A DNA stretch of 64,000 nt from Rhodococcus zopfii NBRC 100606 = JCM 9919 (GCF_001895025.1 NZ_BCXI01000014.1:124001-188000), one strand, 5' to 3'; numbered from the stretch's first letter, positions 38,922 to 49,528 are shown. The notes: generated by a model not told the origin, from the sequence alone. Made by a program: numbers and translations.

Positions 38922-39455
38922 ATGTCTTTCGTCGACGTGGCCATGAACCGGGTCCCACAGCCTTTCCGAGCGCTGCTGCTGCGGCACAGCGAGCTCGTCA
39001 AGTTCGCCATCGTCGGCGGCACGACCTTCATCATCGATTCGGGCATCTTCTACACCCTCAAGCTCACGGTGCTCGAGGAGAAGCCGGTGACGGCCAAGAT
39101 CATCGGTGGCATCGTCGCGGTGATCTGCTCGTACATACTCAACCGCGAATGGTCGTTCAAGAACCGCGGTGGCCGTGAACGCGCCCACGAGGCGTTCCTG
39201 TTCTTCTTCGTCAGCGGTATCGGCGTCGTGCTCAGCTTCATCCCGCTGTGGATCTCGAGCTACGTGTTCGGGCTACGGGTGCCCGACGTGAGCCTGACGG
39301 TCGAGAACATCGCCGACTTCATCAGCGCCTACATCATCGGCAATCTGCTGCAGATGGCGTTCCGCTTCTACTGCTTCAAGCGGTTCGTCTTCCCCGAGGA
39401 AACCGGCCCGGACACCGAACTCGACGATCTCGCCGAGGAACAACTCGGACGCTGA
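38922..39455 (+). CDS. GtrA-family membrane protein
   Basis: A 177-residue polytopic GtrA-like protein with four predicted membrane helices (roughly 30-52, 60-82, 98-118, 140-160 in this numbering). GtrA proteins flip or move polyprenyl-linked sugars; the M. tuberculosis homolog Rv3277 is linked to galactan or lipoglycan pathways in the same neighbourhood. The leaderless ATG at 38922 is preferred. The gene converges on the sensor kinase gene with a 21-bp gap. Confidence 0.87.
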   Translation: MSFVDVAMNRVPQPFRALLLRHSELVKFAIVGGTTFIIDSGIFYTLKLTVLEEKPVTAKIIGGIVAVICSYILNREWSFKNRGGRERAHEAFLFFFVSGIGVVLSFIPLWISSYVFGLRVPDVSLTVENIADFISAYIIGNLLQMAFRFYCFKRFVFPEETGPDTELDDLAEEQLGR

Positions 39456-39476
39456 GAAGACTCCGCCCGTACCGGT

Positions 39477-40775
39477 TCAGCGGGGCTCACGGCTCACGTC
39501 CGACTGCGCCGACGACCGGTCACGCGGTGTGCCGAGGAACAGCGCGAACAACGCCGGCCGGCGACGTTGCAGTTCGAGGCGGCCACCGTCGGCGGCGACC
39601 AGCGCGCGGGCGAGCGCCAAGCCCACCCCGGTCGATCCGCTCCCGGAGAAACCGCGATCGAAGATGTGCGGGGCCAGCTCGTCGCTCACGCCTTCCCCCT
39701 CGTCGGTCACCTCCACACACACCGTGTCGTCGCCCGCCCGACGCACCGAGACCGTGCAGGTTCCGCCACCGTGGACCAGTGCGTTGTCGACCAGCACCGC
39801 CACGGCCTCCCGCAGGCGCGGCCCGGTCACGGTCGAGCGCAACGCCGGGTTCCCCCGCAACACCAGATCGCGGCCGGCCTCACGGAACGGCCCACGCCAA
39901 TCGGCGATGATCCCCGACATCTCCCCCACCACCGACACCTCGGTGCGCAGTTCGGAGCCGCTGTCGCGGGACTGCCGCACCAGATCGTCGATCGCGTCGG
40001 TGAGCCGATCCACCTGCGCCATCGCCGCCTCGGCTTCCTCCACGACCGCCGGATCCTGATGCGTCGACAGTTCGTCGAGCCGCAACCGCACCGCAGTCAA
40101 CCGCGACCGCAGCTGATGCGACACATCACCGACCAGCGCGTGCTCGCGTTGCAGCCGCCCCGCGATCTCCACCGTCGCGGCGTCGAGCACGTCGGAAACC
40201 CGATCGAGTTCCGGGATGCGATGCCGGCGCGGATCGGGACGGAAATCGCCCTCGGCGAGCCGCGCCGCGCGGCTCGCGACGTCGCGCAGCGGATCGGACA
40301 GGCGCCGAGCGGTCACGACGGCGACGATCGCGCCCGCCACGACGGTCAGCACGACGATCGTGGTCACGCCCGCCAGCACCTGGCGCTGCAGGGTGCGCAT
40401 GCCCGCCGACGGCACCTCCAACCGCAGCGACCCGGACGTGCCCAGCGACAGTGATTCCAGGATCGGCGCCGACACGGCCGTGGCGCCGATGTCGACGCGG
40501 GCCGCGGCGTCCTCAGGCGTCGGATAGACGATCACCAGACGGCCGCCGTCGGGCACCAGCAACCGCATCGAACTCGTGTCGAGGCCGCCGACGATCACCC
40601 CCGCAGCCCCTTCCTGCGCAATGATCTCCGAGGCCATCAGCTCCAGTCGTGACTGCAGGTCCCGGCGCGCGGTGTCCTCGACGAACAGATAGGCGGTGTA
40701 AGCGAGTGGAATCCCGAGCAGCAGCACGACGAGCAGGACGACGGCGAGAACCGCGTTGAGGATGCGGCGACGCAC
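39477..40775 (-). CDS. Two-component sensor histidine kinase
   Basis: A 432-residue kinase with TM helices at about 8-30 and 133-155 flanking a small extracytoplasmic domain, then HAMP. The phospho-acceptor box is VSHQLRSRL with His220. HATPase motifs include LVDNALVHGG, DEGEGVS and GSTGVGLALA. The HQLR variant of the H-box marks an actinobacterial subgroup. It follows its regulator gene by 12 bp on the same strand. The stimulus is unknown. Confidence 0.9.
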   Translation of the reverse strand: MRRRILNAVLAVVLLVVLLLGIPLAYTAYLFVEDTARRDLQSRLELMASEIIAQEGAAGVIVGGLDTSSMRLLVPDGGRLVIVYPTPEDAAARVDIGATAVSAPILESLSLGTSGSLRLEVPSAGMRTLQRQVLAGVTTIVVLTVVAGAIVAVVTARRLSDPLRDVASRAARLAEGDFRPDPRRHRIPELDRVSDVLDAATVEIAGRLQREHALVGDVSHQLRSRLTAVRLRLDELSTHQDPAVVEEAEAAMAQVDRLTDAIDDLVRQSRDSGSELRTEVSVVGEMSGIIADWRGPFREAGRDLVLRGNPALRSTVTGPRLREAVAVLVDNALVHGGGTCTVSVRRAGDDTVCVEVTDEGEGVSDELAPHIFDRGFSGSGSTGVGLALARALVAADGGRLELQRRRPALFALFLGTPRDRSSAQSDVSREPR

Positions 40776-40787
40776 GCGCGGTCCCGA

Positions 40788-41471
40788 CTAGTCGGTGTTC
40801 ACGCGGAAACCGACACCACGGACGGTCGCGATGCGGCGTTCCCCAGCGGGGCCCTCGTCGCCGATCTTCCGGCGCAGCCAGGACATGTGCATGTCGAGGG
40901 TCTTGGAACCGCGCAGGTCGACGTCTCCCCACACCTCCTGCAGGATCGCGTCCCTGGAGACCACCTGCCCTGCGTGTTCGAGCAGCACCCGCAGCAGCTC
41001 GAACTCCTTGTTCGCGAGGGTGACCTCGGAACCGTCGACGAGGACGCGACGCGCGGCGCGTTCGAGTCGGATGCCGGCGACCTCGATGACCTCGTCGGTC
41101 TCCCCGCTTCCCCGTCGGCGCAGCAATGCCCGAACGCGGGCCATCAGTTCGGCAAGACGGAACGGTTTACCGACGTAGTCGTCCGCGCCCGCGTCGAGAC
41201 CGACGACGAAATCGACCTCATCGGTGCGGGCGGTGAGCATGAGTACGGCCAGGTCTGAGCGGTTGGACCGGATCTGGCGGCACACTTCGAGGCCGTCCAT
41301 GCCGGGCAGCCCCAGATCGAGGATCAGCAGCTCGTACCGGCCGGACAGTGCCTGCTCCAGCGCAGAGGGCCCCTCCTGGGCAACCGTCACCTCGTATCCC
41401 TCGCGACCGAGAGCCCGCGACAGGGGCGCGGCGATGGCTTCGTCGTCTTCGGCGAGCAGGACAGCGGTCAC
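40788..41471 (-). CDS. OmpR-family response regulator
   Basis: A 227-residue regulator. The receiver has acidic residues E8-D10, phospho-acceptor Asp52 and Lys102; the winged-helix DNA-binding domain covers about 130-225 (SWLRRKIGDEG). The GTG at 41471 is chosen over a GTG-or-ATG further upstream because TACGCT lies 6 nt before it. With the kinase at 39477-40775 it forms a two-component system. The pair is not part of the M. tuberculosis backbone here. Confidence 0.92.
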   Translation of the reverse strand: MTAVLLAEDDEAIAAPLSRALGREGYEVTVAQEGPSALEQALSGRYELLILDLGLPGMDGLEVCRQIRSNRSDLAVLMLTARTDEVDFVVGLDAGADDYVGKPFRLAELMARVRALLRRRGSGETDEVIEVAGIRLERAARRVLVDGSEVTLANKEFELLRVLLEHAGQVVSRDAILQEVWGDVDLRGSKTLDMHMSWLRRKIGDEGPAGERRIATVRGVGFRVNTD

Positions 41472-41477
41472 GGATCC

Positions 41478-41483
41478 AGCGTA
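41478..41483 (-). promoter_or_regulatory. -10 element of the OmpR-type regulator gene (leaderless)
   Basis: TACGCT on the minus strand lies exactly 6 nt before the GTG at 41471, matching the fbiA promoter. Confidence 0.58.
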
Positions 41484-41509
41484 CGGATCGGTTCCGGGCA
41501 CCGGCCGGC

Positions 41510-42100
41510 TTACCACGCTTTGCGGCCGCTGGAGTCGCCCCGATCGCCGGGGTACTCACCCGTGGGGTAGCCGCCCTTGTCGCCGGTCGCGTAGCCGCCC
41601 CGGTGGCTTCTGCCGTCGAACGCCTGCTGGTAGAGCAGCGTGTGCACGGTCTGTACGTCCGGAATGTCGTCGAACTCGAGTGGGTCGTCGGCGGCGGAGA
41701 CGATGACGAGCGTGCCGGTGTGCAGCATGCGATCGACGATGCCGTGCCGGAACTGCACATTGCTGATGCGGCCCATCGGGATGTCGATCCCGGTGTGGGT
41801 GATCACACCCTGACGGACCAGGACCCGCCGGTCGGTGACGATGAAATGCGTCGTGAGCCAGCGCACGAGGGGCGCGACACAACGCCAGCCGACGAGGCCG
41901 ACCCACAACACGAGGACCGCGACGGTCAGGACACCGGCCGCGGCGCCTTCGAGTCGTGTCCCGGCGACACCGAGCAGGAAACCCGCGGCCGCGGTGGTCA
42001 GCAGGAAGATCACCACGGGGACGATGAGCATCTTCCAGTGCGGATGCCGGTGCAGCAGCAGCTCTTCGTCGGCGGCGAGTGCGTCCTCGGGGTAACCCAT
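41510..42100 (-). CDS. PH-domain membrane protein (Rv3278c-like)
   Basis: A 196-residue protein with two membrane helices (about 24-44 and 53-75) followed by a bacterial PH-like (YdbS/YdbT-type) domain (about 80-160; VTDRRVLVRQGVITHTG). The C-terminal tail is Gly/Tyr/Asp-rich and disordered. The ATG at 42100 is chosen as the usual start. It follows birA by 34 bp on the same strand, as Rv3278c does Rv3279c. The function is unknown. Confidence 0.85.
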   Translation of the reverse strand: MGYPEDALAADEELLLHRHPHWKMLIVPVVIFLLTTAAAGFLLGVAGTRLEGAAAGVLTVAVLVLWVGLVGWRCVAPLVRWLTTHFIVTDRRVLVRQGVITHTGIDIPMGRISNVQFRHGIVDRMLHTGTLVIVSAADDPLEFDDIPDVQTVHTLLYQQAFDGRSHRGGYATGDKGGYPTGEYPGDRGDSSGRKAW

Positions 42101-42134
42101 TCGCCGAGGATCGCACACATCGGCGCTTCCCCGG

Positions 42135-43001
42135 TCAGCCCACGGGCCGCAGGTGTGTGATGTCCCCCGCCGCGATCGCCACCGGTTCGGAGGCGGAGTC
42201 GGGGCGGATGACGATACGGCCCTGTTCGTCGACGTCGACGGCGACGCCGTGCAGTTCGGTATCGCCGGGGAGCACCGCACGCACCCGCTGCCCGACGGTG
42301 CTGCACCGCTCGCGGTAGGCATCGGCGAGTGCCGCGGGGTCCCAGCCGTGGTCGCGCCACCGGCGCATCCGTTCGGCCAGGTTCGTCAGCAGCACCTGTG
42401 CGAGGCGGGTGCGGTCGAGTTCGGTGGCTCCGGCCAGCAGCAGCGACGTCGCGTTCGGCACCGGCAGTTCGTCCTCGGCCAGGGTGACGTTGAGGCCGAT
42501 GCCGACGACGACAGCCGGGACGGGTGTGGTCGCCGCGATCTCGACGAGGATCCCGGCGACCTTGCGGCCGTCGACAAGCACGTCGTTGGGCCATTTCAGT
42601 TCGGCGGGCACATTCGTGACCGATCGGACGGTGTCGACGGTTGCAATTCCGGCCAGTAGCGGGAGCCAGCCGAGGTCGGCGAGGTCCACGCCGGGCAGGG
42701 TGAGGAGTACGGACGTGATCACCTGCGCATTGGGAATGCCCTCGAATCGGCGTGAGTGGCGTCCCCGGCCGCCGGTCTGGAACTCGGCGAGCAGTGCGCG
42801 CGGCGCGTCGCCTTCGCCTGCAACGGCGAGCAGGTCGGCGTTGGTCGATCCGGTTTCCTCGACGACGTCGATCCGCTGGTAGAACGCGGCTGGTCCGGTG
42901 GCCGCGACCAGGGCGTCGCGCAGGTGCTCGGCGTCGAGCGGGCCGCGCAGCGCGGCGAGGTCGGTCGGGTCGGAGCGAAGGGAATGCGGATCCGGGGCCA
43001 T
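42135..43001 (-). CDS. birA: Biotin-[acetyl-CoA-carboxylase] ligase
   Basis: A 288-residue BirA-type ligase that attaches biotin to the carrier domain of acyl-CoA carboxylases such as AccA3 encoded at 47732-49519. The biotin/ATP loop GGRGRHSRRF and the KWPNDVLVDGRKVAGILVE motif are present, as is a C-terminal SH3-like domain. The protein lacks an N-terminal DNA-binding domain, so it is not a repressor. ATG 43001 is preferred to GTG 43007 because TAGGCT is six bases upstream of the ATG. It is divergent from accD5. Confidence 0.94.
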   Translation of the reverse strand: MAPDPHSLRSDPTDLAALRGPLDAEHLRDALVAATGPAAFYQRIDVVEETGSTNADLLAVAGEGDAPRALLAEFQTGGRGRHSRRFEGIPNAQVITSVLLTLPGVDLADLGWLPLLAGIATVDTVRSVTNVPAELKWPNDVLVDGRKVAGILVEIAATTPVPAVVVGIGLNVTLAEDELPVPNATSLLLAGATELDRTRLAQVLLTNLAERMRRWRDHGWDPAALADAYRERCSTVGQRVRAVLPGDTELHGVAVDVDEQGRIVIRPDSASEPVAIAAGDITHLRPVG

Positions 43002-43007
43002 GGTCAC

Positions 43008-43013
43008 AGCCTA
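43008..43013 (-). promoter_or_regulatory. -10 element of birA (leaderless)
   Basis: TAGGCT on the minus strand lies exactly 6 nt before the ATG at 43001. Confidence 0.55.
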
Positions 43014-43121
43014 GGGGCCGGGCGTGCGGCACCGATGCGGCGAATACGTACTCGCCGGTAGCTCGAGTTCAATAATTCAACACAACGGGGACTCGATGCG
43101 CCCTCCCAGTATGACGCTCGC

Positions 43122-43127
43122 TAAGCT
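43122..43127 (+). promoter_or_regulatory. -10 element of accD5
   Basis: TAAGCT lies 8 nt before the accD5 ATG, so the transcript is leaderless or has a leader of only 1-2 nt. Confidence 0.45.
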
Positions 43128-43135
43128 GACTGGCC

Positions 43136-44776
43136 ATGACCACTGTCCAGGAGCCGTCCGCGCCCGAGGCGGCGAGTACGCCCGATATCCACACCACCGC
43201 CGGCAAGCTGGCAGACCTGCGCAATCGTCAGGCCCAGGCTCACACGCCCAGCGGTGAAGCTGCCATCGAGAAGGTCCACGCCAAGGGCAAGCTGACCGCC
43301 CGCGAGCGTATCCACGCTCTGCTCGACGAGGGCTCGTTCGTCGAGCTCGACGCCCTCGCGCGGCACCGCAGCACCAACTTCGGTCTGGCCGACAATCGTC
43401 CCGTCGGGGACGGTGTCGTCACCGGCTACGGCACCGTCGACGGTCGCGACGTGTGTGTGTTCTCCCAGGACGCGACGGTCTTCGGCGGCAGCCTCGGCGA
43501 GGTCTACGGCGAGAAGATCGTCAAGGTCATGGACCTGGCCCTGCGTACCGGCCGTCCGCTGGTCGGCATCAACGAGGGCGCCGGCGCGCGCATCCAGGAA
43601 GGCGTCGTCTCGCTCGGCCTGTACGGCGAGATCTTCCACCGCAATGTGCAGGCCTCCGGCGTGATCCCGCAGATCTCACTGATCATGGGTCCCGCTGCCG
43701 GCGGTCACGTGTACTCCCCCGCCCTGACCGATTTCGTGGTGATGGTCGACCAGACCAGCCAGATGTTCGTCACCGGCCCCGACGTCATCAAGACGGTCAC
43801 CGGCGAGGACGTCACCATGGAGGACCTGGGCGGCGCGCACACCCACATGGTCAAGTCGGGTGTCGCCCATTACGTGGCAGACGGCGAGCAGGACGCCCTC
43901 GACTACGTGAAGGACCTGCTGTCCTACCTTCCGTCGAACAACCAGGCCGCTGCGCCGCGCCTGGCGCCGACCGATCCGATCGCCGGAGCCATCGAGGACT
44001 CGCTCACCGACGAGGATCTCGAGCTCGACACGATCATCCCGGATTCGGCGAACCAGCCGTACGACATGCACGAGGTCATCCGTCGCCTGCTCGACGACGA
44101 CGAGTTCCTCGAGGTGCAGGCCGAGCGCGCCGCCAATGTCATCGTCGGTTTCGGCCGCATCGACGGCCGCAGCGTCGGCATCGTCGCAAACCAGCCCACC
44201 CAGTTCGCGGGCTGCCTCGACATCGACGCCTCCGAGAAGGCCGCCCGGTTCGTGCGGACCTGCGACGCGTTCAACGTTCCGATCATCACGCTGGTCGACG
44301 TCCCCGGCTTCCTGCCCGGCACCGAGCAGGAATACAACGGCATCATCCGTCGTGGCGCCAAGCTGCTGTACGCCTACGGTGAGGCCACCGTCGGCAAGAT
44401 CACGGTCATCACTCGCAAGGCGTACGGCGGTGCGTACGACGTCATGGGTTCCAAGCACATGGGTGCGGACGTGAACCTGGCGTGGCCGACCGCGCAGATC
44501 GCCGTCATGGGCGCCTCCGGCGCCGTCGGTTTCGTCTACCGCAAGCGGCTGCTCGATGCCGCCAAGAACGGTGAGGACGTCGATGCGCTGCGCCTCGAGT
44601 TGCAGAACGAGTACGAGGACACGCTGGTGAATCCGTACGTCGCCGCCGAGCGCGGGTACGTCGACGCCGTCATCCCGCCGTCGCACACTCGCGGCCAGAT
44701 CGTGTCCGCACTGCGACTGCTCGAGCGCAAGATGGTTTCGCTTCCTCCGAAGAAGCATGGGAACATTCCGCTGTGA
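43136..44776 (+). CDS. accD5: Acyl-CoA carboxylase beta subunit (carboxyltransferase) AccD5
   Basis: A 546-residue carboxyltransferase that moves CO2 from biotin to propionyl-CoA or acetyl-CoA, supplying methylmalonyl-CoA and malonyl-CoA for fatty and mycolic acids. The oxyanion-forming GG pairs are visible in [12 protein letters not shown] and [15 protein letters not shown]. It works with AccA3 and the epsilon subunit AccE encoded next. The stop overlaps the accE GTG. Rv3280 is the counterpart. Confidence 0.96.
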   Translation: MTTVQEPSAPEAASTPDIHTTAGKLADLRNRQAQAHTPSGEAAIEKVHAKGKLTARERIHALLDEGSFVELDALARHRSTNFGLADNRPVGDGVVTGYGTVDGRDVCVFSQDATVFGGSLGEVYGEKIVKVMDLALRTGRPLVGINEGAGARIQEGVVSLGLYGEIFHRNVQASGVIPQISLIMGPAAGGHVYSPALTDFVVMVDQTSQMFVTGPDVIKTVTGEDVTMEDLGGAHTHMVKSGVAHYVADGEQDALDYVKDLLSYLPSNNQAAAPRLAPTDPIAGAIEDSLTDEDLELDTIIPDSANQPYDMHEVIRRLLDDDEFLEVQAERAANVIVGFGRIDGRSVGIVANQPTQFAGCLDIDASEKAARFVRTCDAFNVPIITLVDVPGFLPGTEQEYNGIIRRGAKLLYAYGEATVGKITVITRKAYGGAYDVMGSKHMGADVNLAWPTAQIAVMGASGAVGFVYRKRLLDAAKNGEDVDALRLELQNEYEDTLVNPYVAAERGYVDAVIPPSHTRGQIVSALRLLERKMVSLPPKKHGNIPL

Positions 44777-45111
44777 CCGCCACGACCGAGGAAAAGATCA
44801 TCACCGATATCGATTCGACCGAAGCAGCCGACGCCACTGTCGAGGGCGCCGTGGTCGAAGCGGCCGGTGACGACGCGGTGTCGGACTCCGTGACCGCAGA
44901 GGCGGTCGTGGAGACCGCGGCTGCACTGCACATCGTGAAGGGTAACCCGAGCGACGAGGACATCGCCGCGCTCGTGTCGGTGCTCGCCGCGGCCTCGTCC
45001 GGAGCGGCACCCGAAGGCGACGGCCGTCCTGCGGAGACGTGGGGCGCCCCCACCCGGATGCATCGCCAGTGGGCGCCGTTCTCGCCGTACTCGTACCCGA
45101 ACCTCGGCTGA
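44773..45111 (+). CDS. accE: Acyl-CoA carboxylase epsilon subunit AccE
   Basis: A 112-residue epsilon subunit with an acidic, variable N-terminus and the conserved core [20 protein letters not shown] (about 52-71), then TWGAPTR and SPYSYPN near the end. It stimulates the AccA3-AccD5 holoenzyme. The GTG start overlaps the accD5 stop by 4 bp. Rv3281 (AccE5) is the counterpart, though its N-terminus is longer. Confidence 0.92.
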   Translation: MTATTEEKIITDIDSTEAADATVEGAVVEAAGDDAVSDSVTAEAVVETAAALHIVKGNPSDEDIAALVSVLAAASSGAAPEGDGRPAETWGAPTRMHRQWAPFSPYSYPNLG

Positions 45112-45112
45112 C

Positions 45113-45775
45113 GTGACCCGATTGGTGCTCGCGTCGGCGTCGCCGGCACGGCTGTCCGTGCTGCGCGCCGCCGGCGTGGAACCGATCGTGCGGGTCTCGG
45201 GGGTCGACGAGGATGCGATCGTCGCGTCGCTCGGCCCCGGCACCCCGCCCGGGGTCGTGGTCACCGAACTGGCCCGAGCCAAGGCCGCCGACGTATTGCC
45301 GCGGCTACGCGACGACGGCGTGCACGACGCGGTCGTGGTCGGGTGCGATTCGATGCTGCACATCGACGGCCGGTTGCAGGGCAAGCCGGGCACCGCCGAG
45401 GTCGCGCGTGCCCGCTGGCAGTCGATGGCCGGCCGCAGCGCCGACCTGCTCACCGGGCACAGCCTGCTGCGGATCCGCGACGGCGAGGTGGTCGCGGAGG
45501 CGTCCGCGCACAGCGGGACGACGGTCCATTTCGGCACCCCGACCGACGCCGAACTCGAGGCCTACCTCGCGAGCGGCGAACCCCTCCAGGTGGCGGGTGC
45601 GTTCACCCTCGACAGCCTCGGCGGCTGGTTCGTCGAACGTCTCGAGGGCGACCCGTCGTCGGTCATCGGCATCGGCCTGCCGCTCGTTCGGCGCCTCCTC
45701 TGCGAGGTCGGCGTCTCGGTCGCCGACCTCTGGGCTACCCCACCCTCGGGTGATGGGACCCAGCATTCGGTCTGA
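45113..45775 (+). CDS. maf: Maf-family nucleoside triphosphate pyrophosphatase
   Basis: A 220-residue Maf protein that hydrolyses non-canonical or surplus NTPs to NMPs, limiting misincorporation. [12 protein letters not shown] at residues 6-17 is the hallmark substrate loop, and [16 protein letters not shown] and [22 protein letters not shown] are conserved. The GTG start is 1 bp after the accE stop, so the genes are co-transcribed. Rv3282 is the counterpart. Confidence 0.93.
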   Translation: MTRLVLASASPARLSVLRAAGVEPIVRVSGVDEDAIVASLGPGTPPGVVVTELARAKAADVLPRLRDDGVHDAVVVGCDSMLHIDGRLQGKPGTAEVARARWQSMAGRSADLLTGHSLLRIRDGEVVAEASAHSGTTVHFGTPTDAELEAYLASGEPLQVAGAFTLDSLGGWFVERLEGDPSSVIGIGLPLVRRLLCEVGVSVADLWATPPSGDGTQHSV

Positions 45776-45802
45776 CCGGGTGGCGGGAGCCTTCACCCGG
45801 TC
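45774..45802. terminator. Terminator between maf and the globin gene
   Basis: A 9-bp perfect stem (GACCGGGTG / CACCCGGTC) overlaps both stop codons of the convergent maf and globin genes. Confidence 0.65.
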
Positions 45803-46203
45803 GCGAAGGGTCGCCGGACCCCTCGCTCCAGCGACCGGGCCATCGCTCCGGCTCTGCTCTTGGCTCGGTCGGCGTTCACTCCTGTGAACAAGTCGTCGAC
45901 CGCCTCGGTCCACAGTTCGAGCCACCGCGCGAACCGCGACGTGGTCAGTCCGTGGTGTGCGTGCAGCGCCCGGTGCACGCGCAGGAAGCTGCCGTCGTAG
46001 CGGGTGGTGCGGAACAGGATCTGTTCCCAGAAGTCCCCGACGACGATGAGATGCTCGTCGAGGCCCACGATCGCGAGCACCTCGAACACCGGGGCCAGTT
46101 CCGGATCGGCGAGAGCACGTTCGTAGAACGTGCGCACCAACCGGTCGATGTCGGCGCGACCGGACAGGTCGACGCTCGGGGCGCGACGGTGGATCATGTC
46201 CAC
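45793..46203 (-). CDS. Group III truncated haemoglobin
   Basis: A 136-residue globin of the truncated group III type, with an [15 protein letters not shown] start of the B/C helices and the conserved [14 protein letters not shown] segment that includes the proximal histidine. Such proteins bind O2 or NO; the role is unclear. GTG is at 46203 and ATG at 46197; TAAGTT is 8 nt before the ATG, so the true start may be the ATG. It is divergent from sseA with overlapping promoters. It is not part of this segment in M. tuberculosis. Confidence 0.87.
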   Translation of the reverse strand: MDMIHRRAPSVDLSGRADIDRLVRTFYERALADPELAPVFEVLAIVGLDEHLIVVGDFWEQILFRTTRYDGSFLRVHRALHAHHGLTTSRFARWLELWTEAVDDLFTGVNADRAKSRAGAMARSLERGVRRPFATG

Positions 46204-46216
46204 CGAACTTACCGCC

Positions 46217-46222
46217 TAGTAT
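46217..46222 (+). promoter_or_regulatory. -10 element of sseA
   Basis: TAGTAT lies 38 nt before the sseA GTG, and AGGAG (46250-46254) serves as ribosome site. Confidence 0.45.
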
Positions 46223-46260
46223 TGACTGCGCACCTGCCACCACTGCCTCAGGAGCCCCCT

Positions 46261-47154
46261 GTGCCCGTCGCGCCCGACGCCAACGCCGCTTTCTCCACCT
46301 ACGCCGACCCGTCTCGTCTGGTGTCGACCGAATGGCTGTCCGCCCACCTCGGGCATCCCGAGGTGAAGGTCGTCGAATCCGACGAGGATGTGCTGCTCTA
46401 CGACGTCGGCCACATTCCCGGCGCCGTGAAGATCGACTGGCATCTGGACCTGAACGACCCGGTCACCCGCGACTACATCGATGGCGCTGCGTTCGCGGAT
46501 CTGATGAACCGCAAGGGCATTCGCCGCACCGACACCGTCGTCATCTACGGCGACAAGTCGAACTGGTGGGCCGCCTACGCGCTGTGGGTGTTCACGCTGT
46601 TCGGTCACGAGGACGTGCGCCTGCTCGACGGCGGCCGCGACGCGTGGATCTCCGAGAACCGCGACACCACCTTCGACGTCCCCTCGACGGCCACCACCGG
46701 CTACCCGGTCGTCCCGCGCAACGACGCGCCGATCCGGGCATTCAAGGATGATGTACTCGCCACCCTCGGCACGTCCCCGCTGGTGGATGTGCGATCGCCG
46801 CAGGAATACACCGGCGAGCGGACCCACATGCCGGACTACCCGGAAGAAGGCGCCCTCCGCGGCGGTCACATCCCGACCGCGGTGTCCATTCCGTGGGCGA
46901 AGGCAGCTGCGCCGGACAGCCGGTTCCGTTCCCGCGCCGAGCTGGACGCGATCTACGCGGGCATTCCCCGCGACGCGAACGTGATCGCCTACTGCCGCAT
47001 CGGCGAGCGGTCCAGCCACACCTGGTTCGTGCTCACCCACCTGCTCGGCTACGAGAACGTGCGGAACTACGACGGTTCGTGGACGGAGTGGGGCAACGCG
47101 GTGCGCGTGCCGATCGTCAAGGGCGACGAACCCGGGGAGGCTCCCGCCCGATGA
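46261..47154 (+). CDS. sseA: Thiosulfate/3-mercaptopyruvate sulfurtransferase
   Basis: A 297-residue two-domain rhodanese. The catalytic cysteine is Cys245 in CRIGERS within the second domain; the first domain lacks one, as usual. It transfers sulfane sulfur to thiols or to SufE-type acceptors. AGGAG lies 6 nt before the GTG start, and the stop overlaps the sufE ATG as ATGA, which suggests a sulfur-relay pair. Rv3283 is the counterpart. Confidence 0.94.
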   Translation: MPVAPDANAAFSTYADPSRLVSTEWLSAHLGHPEVKVVESDEDVLLYDVGHIPGAVKIDWHLDLNDPVTRDYIDGAAFADLMNRKGIRRTDTVVIYGDKSNWWAAYALWVFTLFGHEDVRLLDGGRDAWISENRDTTFDVPSTATTGYPVVPRNDAPIRAFKDDVLATLGTSPLVDVRSPQEYTGERTHMPDYPEEGALRGGHIPTAVSIPWAKAAAPDSRFRSRAELDAIYAGIPRDANVIAYCRIGERSSHTWFVLTHLLGYENVRNYDGSWTEWGNAVRVPIVKGDEPGEAPAR

Positions 47155-47564
47155 GCCTTCCCGCCGCGCTCGCCGAGATCGTCGACGACTTCGCCGCCGT
47201 CGACGGACAGGACAAGCTGCAACTGCTGCTCGAGTTCAGCCGGGAGCTGCCCCCGCTCCCGGCCGAACTCGAGGAGGCCGCGATGGAACCGGTCCCCGAG
47301 TGCCAGTCACCGCTGTTCCTGTCCGTCGACGCGTCGGACCGCACGCATGTGACGCTGCATTTCAGCGCTCCGCCCGAGGCCCCGACGACACGCGGGTTCG
47401 CGTCGATCCTGCATCAGGGGCTCGACGGGCTCGGCGCGCAGGAGATCCTCGACGTGCCCGACGACTTCTATTCGGCGCTCGGGCTGGCGGATGTGGTGAG
47501 TCCGCTGCGACTGCGCGGCATGAGCGCGATGCTCGCGCGGATCAAGCGGCGTCTTCGGTCCTGA
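47151..47564 (+). CDS. sufE: SufE-family sulfur acceptor
   Basis: A 137-residue SufE domain protein with the acceptor Cys51 in PECQSPLF. It probably accepts sulfur from SseA or a cysteine desulfurase and passes it on for Fe-S cluster assembly. The ATG overlaps the sseA stop (ATGA). The C-terminus LIKRRL-type basic helix closes the fold. Rv3284 is the counterpart. Confidence 0.92.
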   Translation: MSLPAALAEIVDDFAAVDGQDKLQLLLEFSRELPPLPAELEEAAMEPVPECQSPLFLSVDASDRTHVTLHFSAPPEAPTTRGFASILHQGLDGLGAQEILDVPDDFYSALGLADVVSPLRLRGMSAMLARIKRRLRS

Positions 47565-47731
47565 CCTCGGGGGGCGGGTCGACCGTGCAGTCCCGGCTAC
47601 CGGCCGGTAATGTTGCGGGGTTCGATCTTGCTCGTAGTGTGTAGGGGCTATCCGGTTACATCGTCTATCGGATTGACGCCTACACTCACCCGTGACGGCA
47701 ATAACCTAACGATCGATCAACAGGAGGCTCC

Positions 47732-49519
47732 GTGCCCAGTCATGCCAGCGCGCACATCACGAAAGTGCTCGTCGCCAACCGCGGCGAGATCGCTGTGCGG
47801 GTCATCCGAGCTGCCAAGGACGCCGGTTACGGCAGCGTCGCCGTCTACGCCGAACCCGACGCGGACGCACAGTTCGTGAAGCTCGCCGACGAGGCGTTCG
47901 CGCTCGGTGGCCAGACCTCGGCCGAGTCCTACCTGGTCTTCGACAAGATCCTCGACGCCGCGAAGAAGTCCGGCGCCGACGCAATCCACCCCGGATACGG
48001 CTTCCTGTCCGAGAACGCCGACTTCGCCCAGGCCGTGATCGACGCGGGTCTCATCTGGATCGGCCCCTCGCCGCAGTCCATTCGCGACCTCGGAGACAAG
48101 GTCACCGCCCGCCACATCGCCGAGCGCGCCAACGCGCCGATGGCCGCGGGCACCAAGGACCCGGTCAAGAACGCCGACGAGGTCGTCGAGTTCGCCAAGG
48201 AGTACGGCGTGCCGGTCGCGATCAAGGCGGCCTTCGGTGGCGGCGGTCGCGGCATGAAGGTCGCGCAGACAATCGAGGAGATCCCCGAGCTGTTCGAGTC
48301 GGCCACCCGCGAGGCCATCGCCGCGTTCGGTCGCGGCGAGTGCTTCGTGGAGCAGTATCTGGACAAGGCCCGCCACGTCGAGGCCCAGGTCATCGCCGAC
48401 CAGCACGGCAACGTCGTCGTCGCCGGCACCCGCGACTGCTCGCTGCAGCGCCGCTTCCAGAAGCTGGTCGAGGAGGCTCCCGCGCCGTTCCTGACCGACG
48501 AGCAGCGTGCCCGCATCCACGCCTCCGCCAAGGCGATCTGCCGCGAGGCCGGCTACTACGGCGCCGGCACCGTCGAGTACCTGGTGCAGGGCGACACGGT
48601 TTCGTTCCTCGAGGTCAACACCCGCCTGCAGGTCGAGCACCCGGTCACCGAGGAGACCGCCGGTATCGACCTGGTGCGCCAGCAGTTCCGCATCGCCAAC
48701 GGCGAGGCCCTCGAGTTCGCCGAGGATCCGGCGCCGCGCGGCCACAGCTTCGAGTTCCGCATCAACGGCGAGGACGCCGGCCGCGGCTTCATGCCGGCCC
48801 CCGGCCCCATCACCGTCTACAAGGAGCCGACCGGCCCGGGCGTGCGCGTCGATTCCGGTGTCGTCCAGGGCGATGTCATCGGCGGCCAGTTCGACTCGAT
48901 GCTCGCCAAGCTGATCGTCACCGGCGAGACCCGCGAGCAGGCCCTTCAGCGCGCCCGCCGCGCTCTCGCCGAGTTCGAGGTCGACGGCCTGGCCACGGTC
49001 ATCCCGTTCCACCGCCACATCGTCGAGAACCCGGCGTTCGTCGGTGATGGCGAGAAGTTCGACGTCTACACCAAGTGGATCGAAACCGAGTGGGACAACA
49101 CCATCGAGCCGTTCACCGGTGGTGTCGCTGCCGACGACGAGGACGAGGCACTGCCGCGTCAGAACGTCGTCGTCGAGGTCGGTGGCCGTCGCGTCGAGGT
49201 GTCGCTGCCCGGCCAGTTCTCGCTCGGCGGCGGCGGCACGGCCGGTGCCGTCCGCAAGAAGCCGAAGGCGCGCAAGCGTGGCGGCGCGCACGGTGGCAAG
49301 GCGTCCGGCGACGCCGTCACCGCGCCGATGCAGGGCACCGTCGTCAAGGTCGCGGTCACCGAGGGCCAGGAGGTCGCCGAGGGCGATCTGATCGCCGTCC
49401 TCGAGGCAATGAAGATGGAGAACCCGGTCACCGCACACAAGTCCGGTGTCGTCACCGGCCTGGCCGTCGAGCCGGGTGCCGCCATCACCCAGGGAACGGT
49501 GCTCGCCGAGCTCAAGTGA
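47732..49519 (+). CDS. accA3: Acyl-CoA carboxylase alpha subunit AccA3 (biotin carboxylase and carrier)
   Basis: A 595-residue alpha subunit. The biotin carboxylase domain spans about 8-450 ([28 protein letters not shown] loop, [14 protein letters not shown]). The C-terminal biotin carrier domain ends with EAMKMEN, whose lysine is biotinylated by BirA. It pairs with AccD5/AccE for malonyl- and methylmalonyl-CoA. AGGAGG is 5 nt before the GTG start. A very long hairpin terminator follows. Rv3285 is the counterpart. Confidence 0.96.
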   Translation: MPSHASAHITKVLVANRGEIAVRVIRAAKDAGYGSVAVYAEPDADAQFVKLADEAFALGGQTSAESYLVFDKILDAAKKSGADAIHPGYGFLSENADFAQAVIDAGLIWIGPSPQSIRDLGDKVTARHIAERANAPMAAGTKDPVKNADEVVEFAKEYGVPVAIKAAFGGGGRGMKVAQTIEEIPELFESATREAIAAFGRGECFVEQYLDKARHVEAQVIADQHGNVVVAGTRDCSLQRRFQKLVEEAPAPFLTDEQRARIHASAKAICREAGYYGAGTVEYLVQGDTVSFLEVNTRLQVEHPVTEETAGIDLVRQQFRIANGEALEFAEDPAPRGHSFEFRINGEDAGRGFMPAPGPITVYKEPTGPGVRVDSGVVQGDVIGGQFDSMLAKLIVTGETREQALQRARRALAEFEVDGLATVIPFHRHIVENPAFVGDGEKFDVYTKWIETEWDNTIEPFTGGVAADDEDEALPRQNVVVEVGGRRVEVSLPGQFSLGGGGTAGAVRKKPKARKRGGAHGGKASGDAVTAPMQGTVVKVAVTEGQEVAEGDLIAVLEAMKMENPVTAHKSGVVTGLAVEPGAAITQGTVLAELK

Positions 49520-49528
49520 TGCTCTGAC

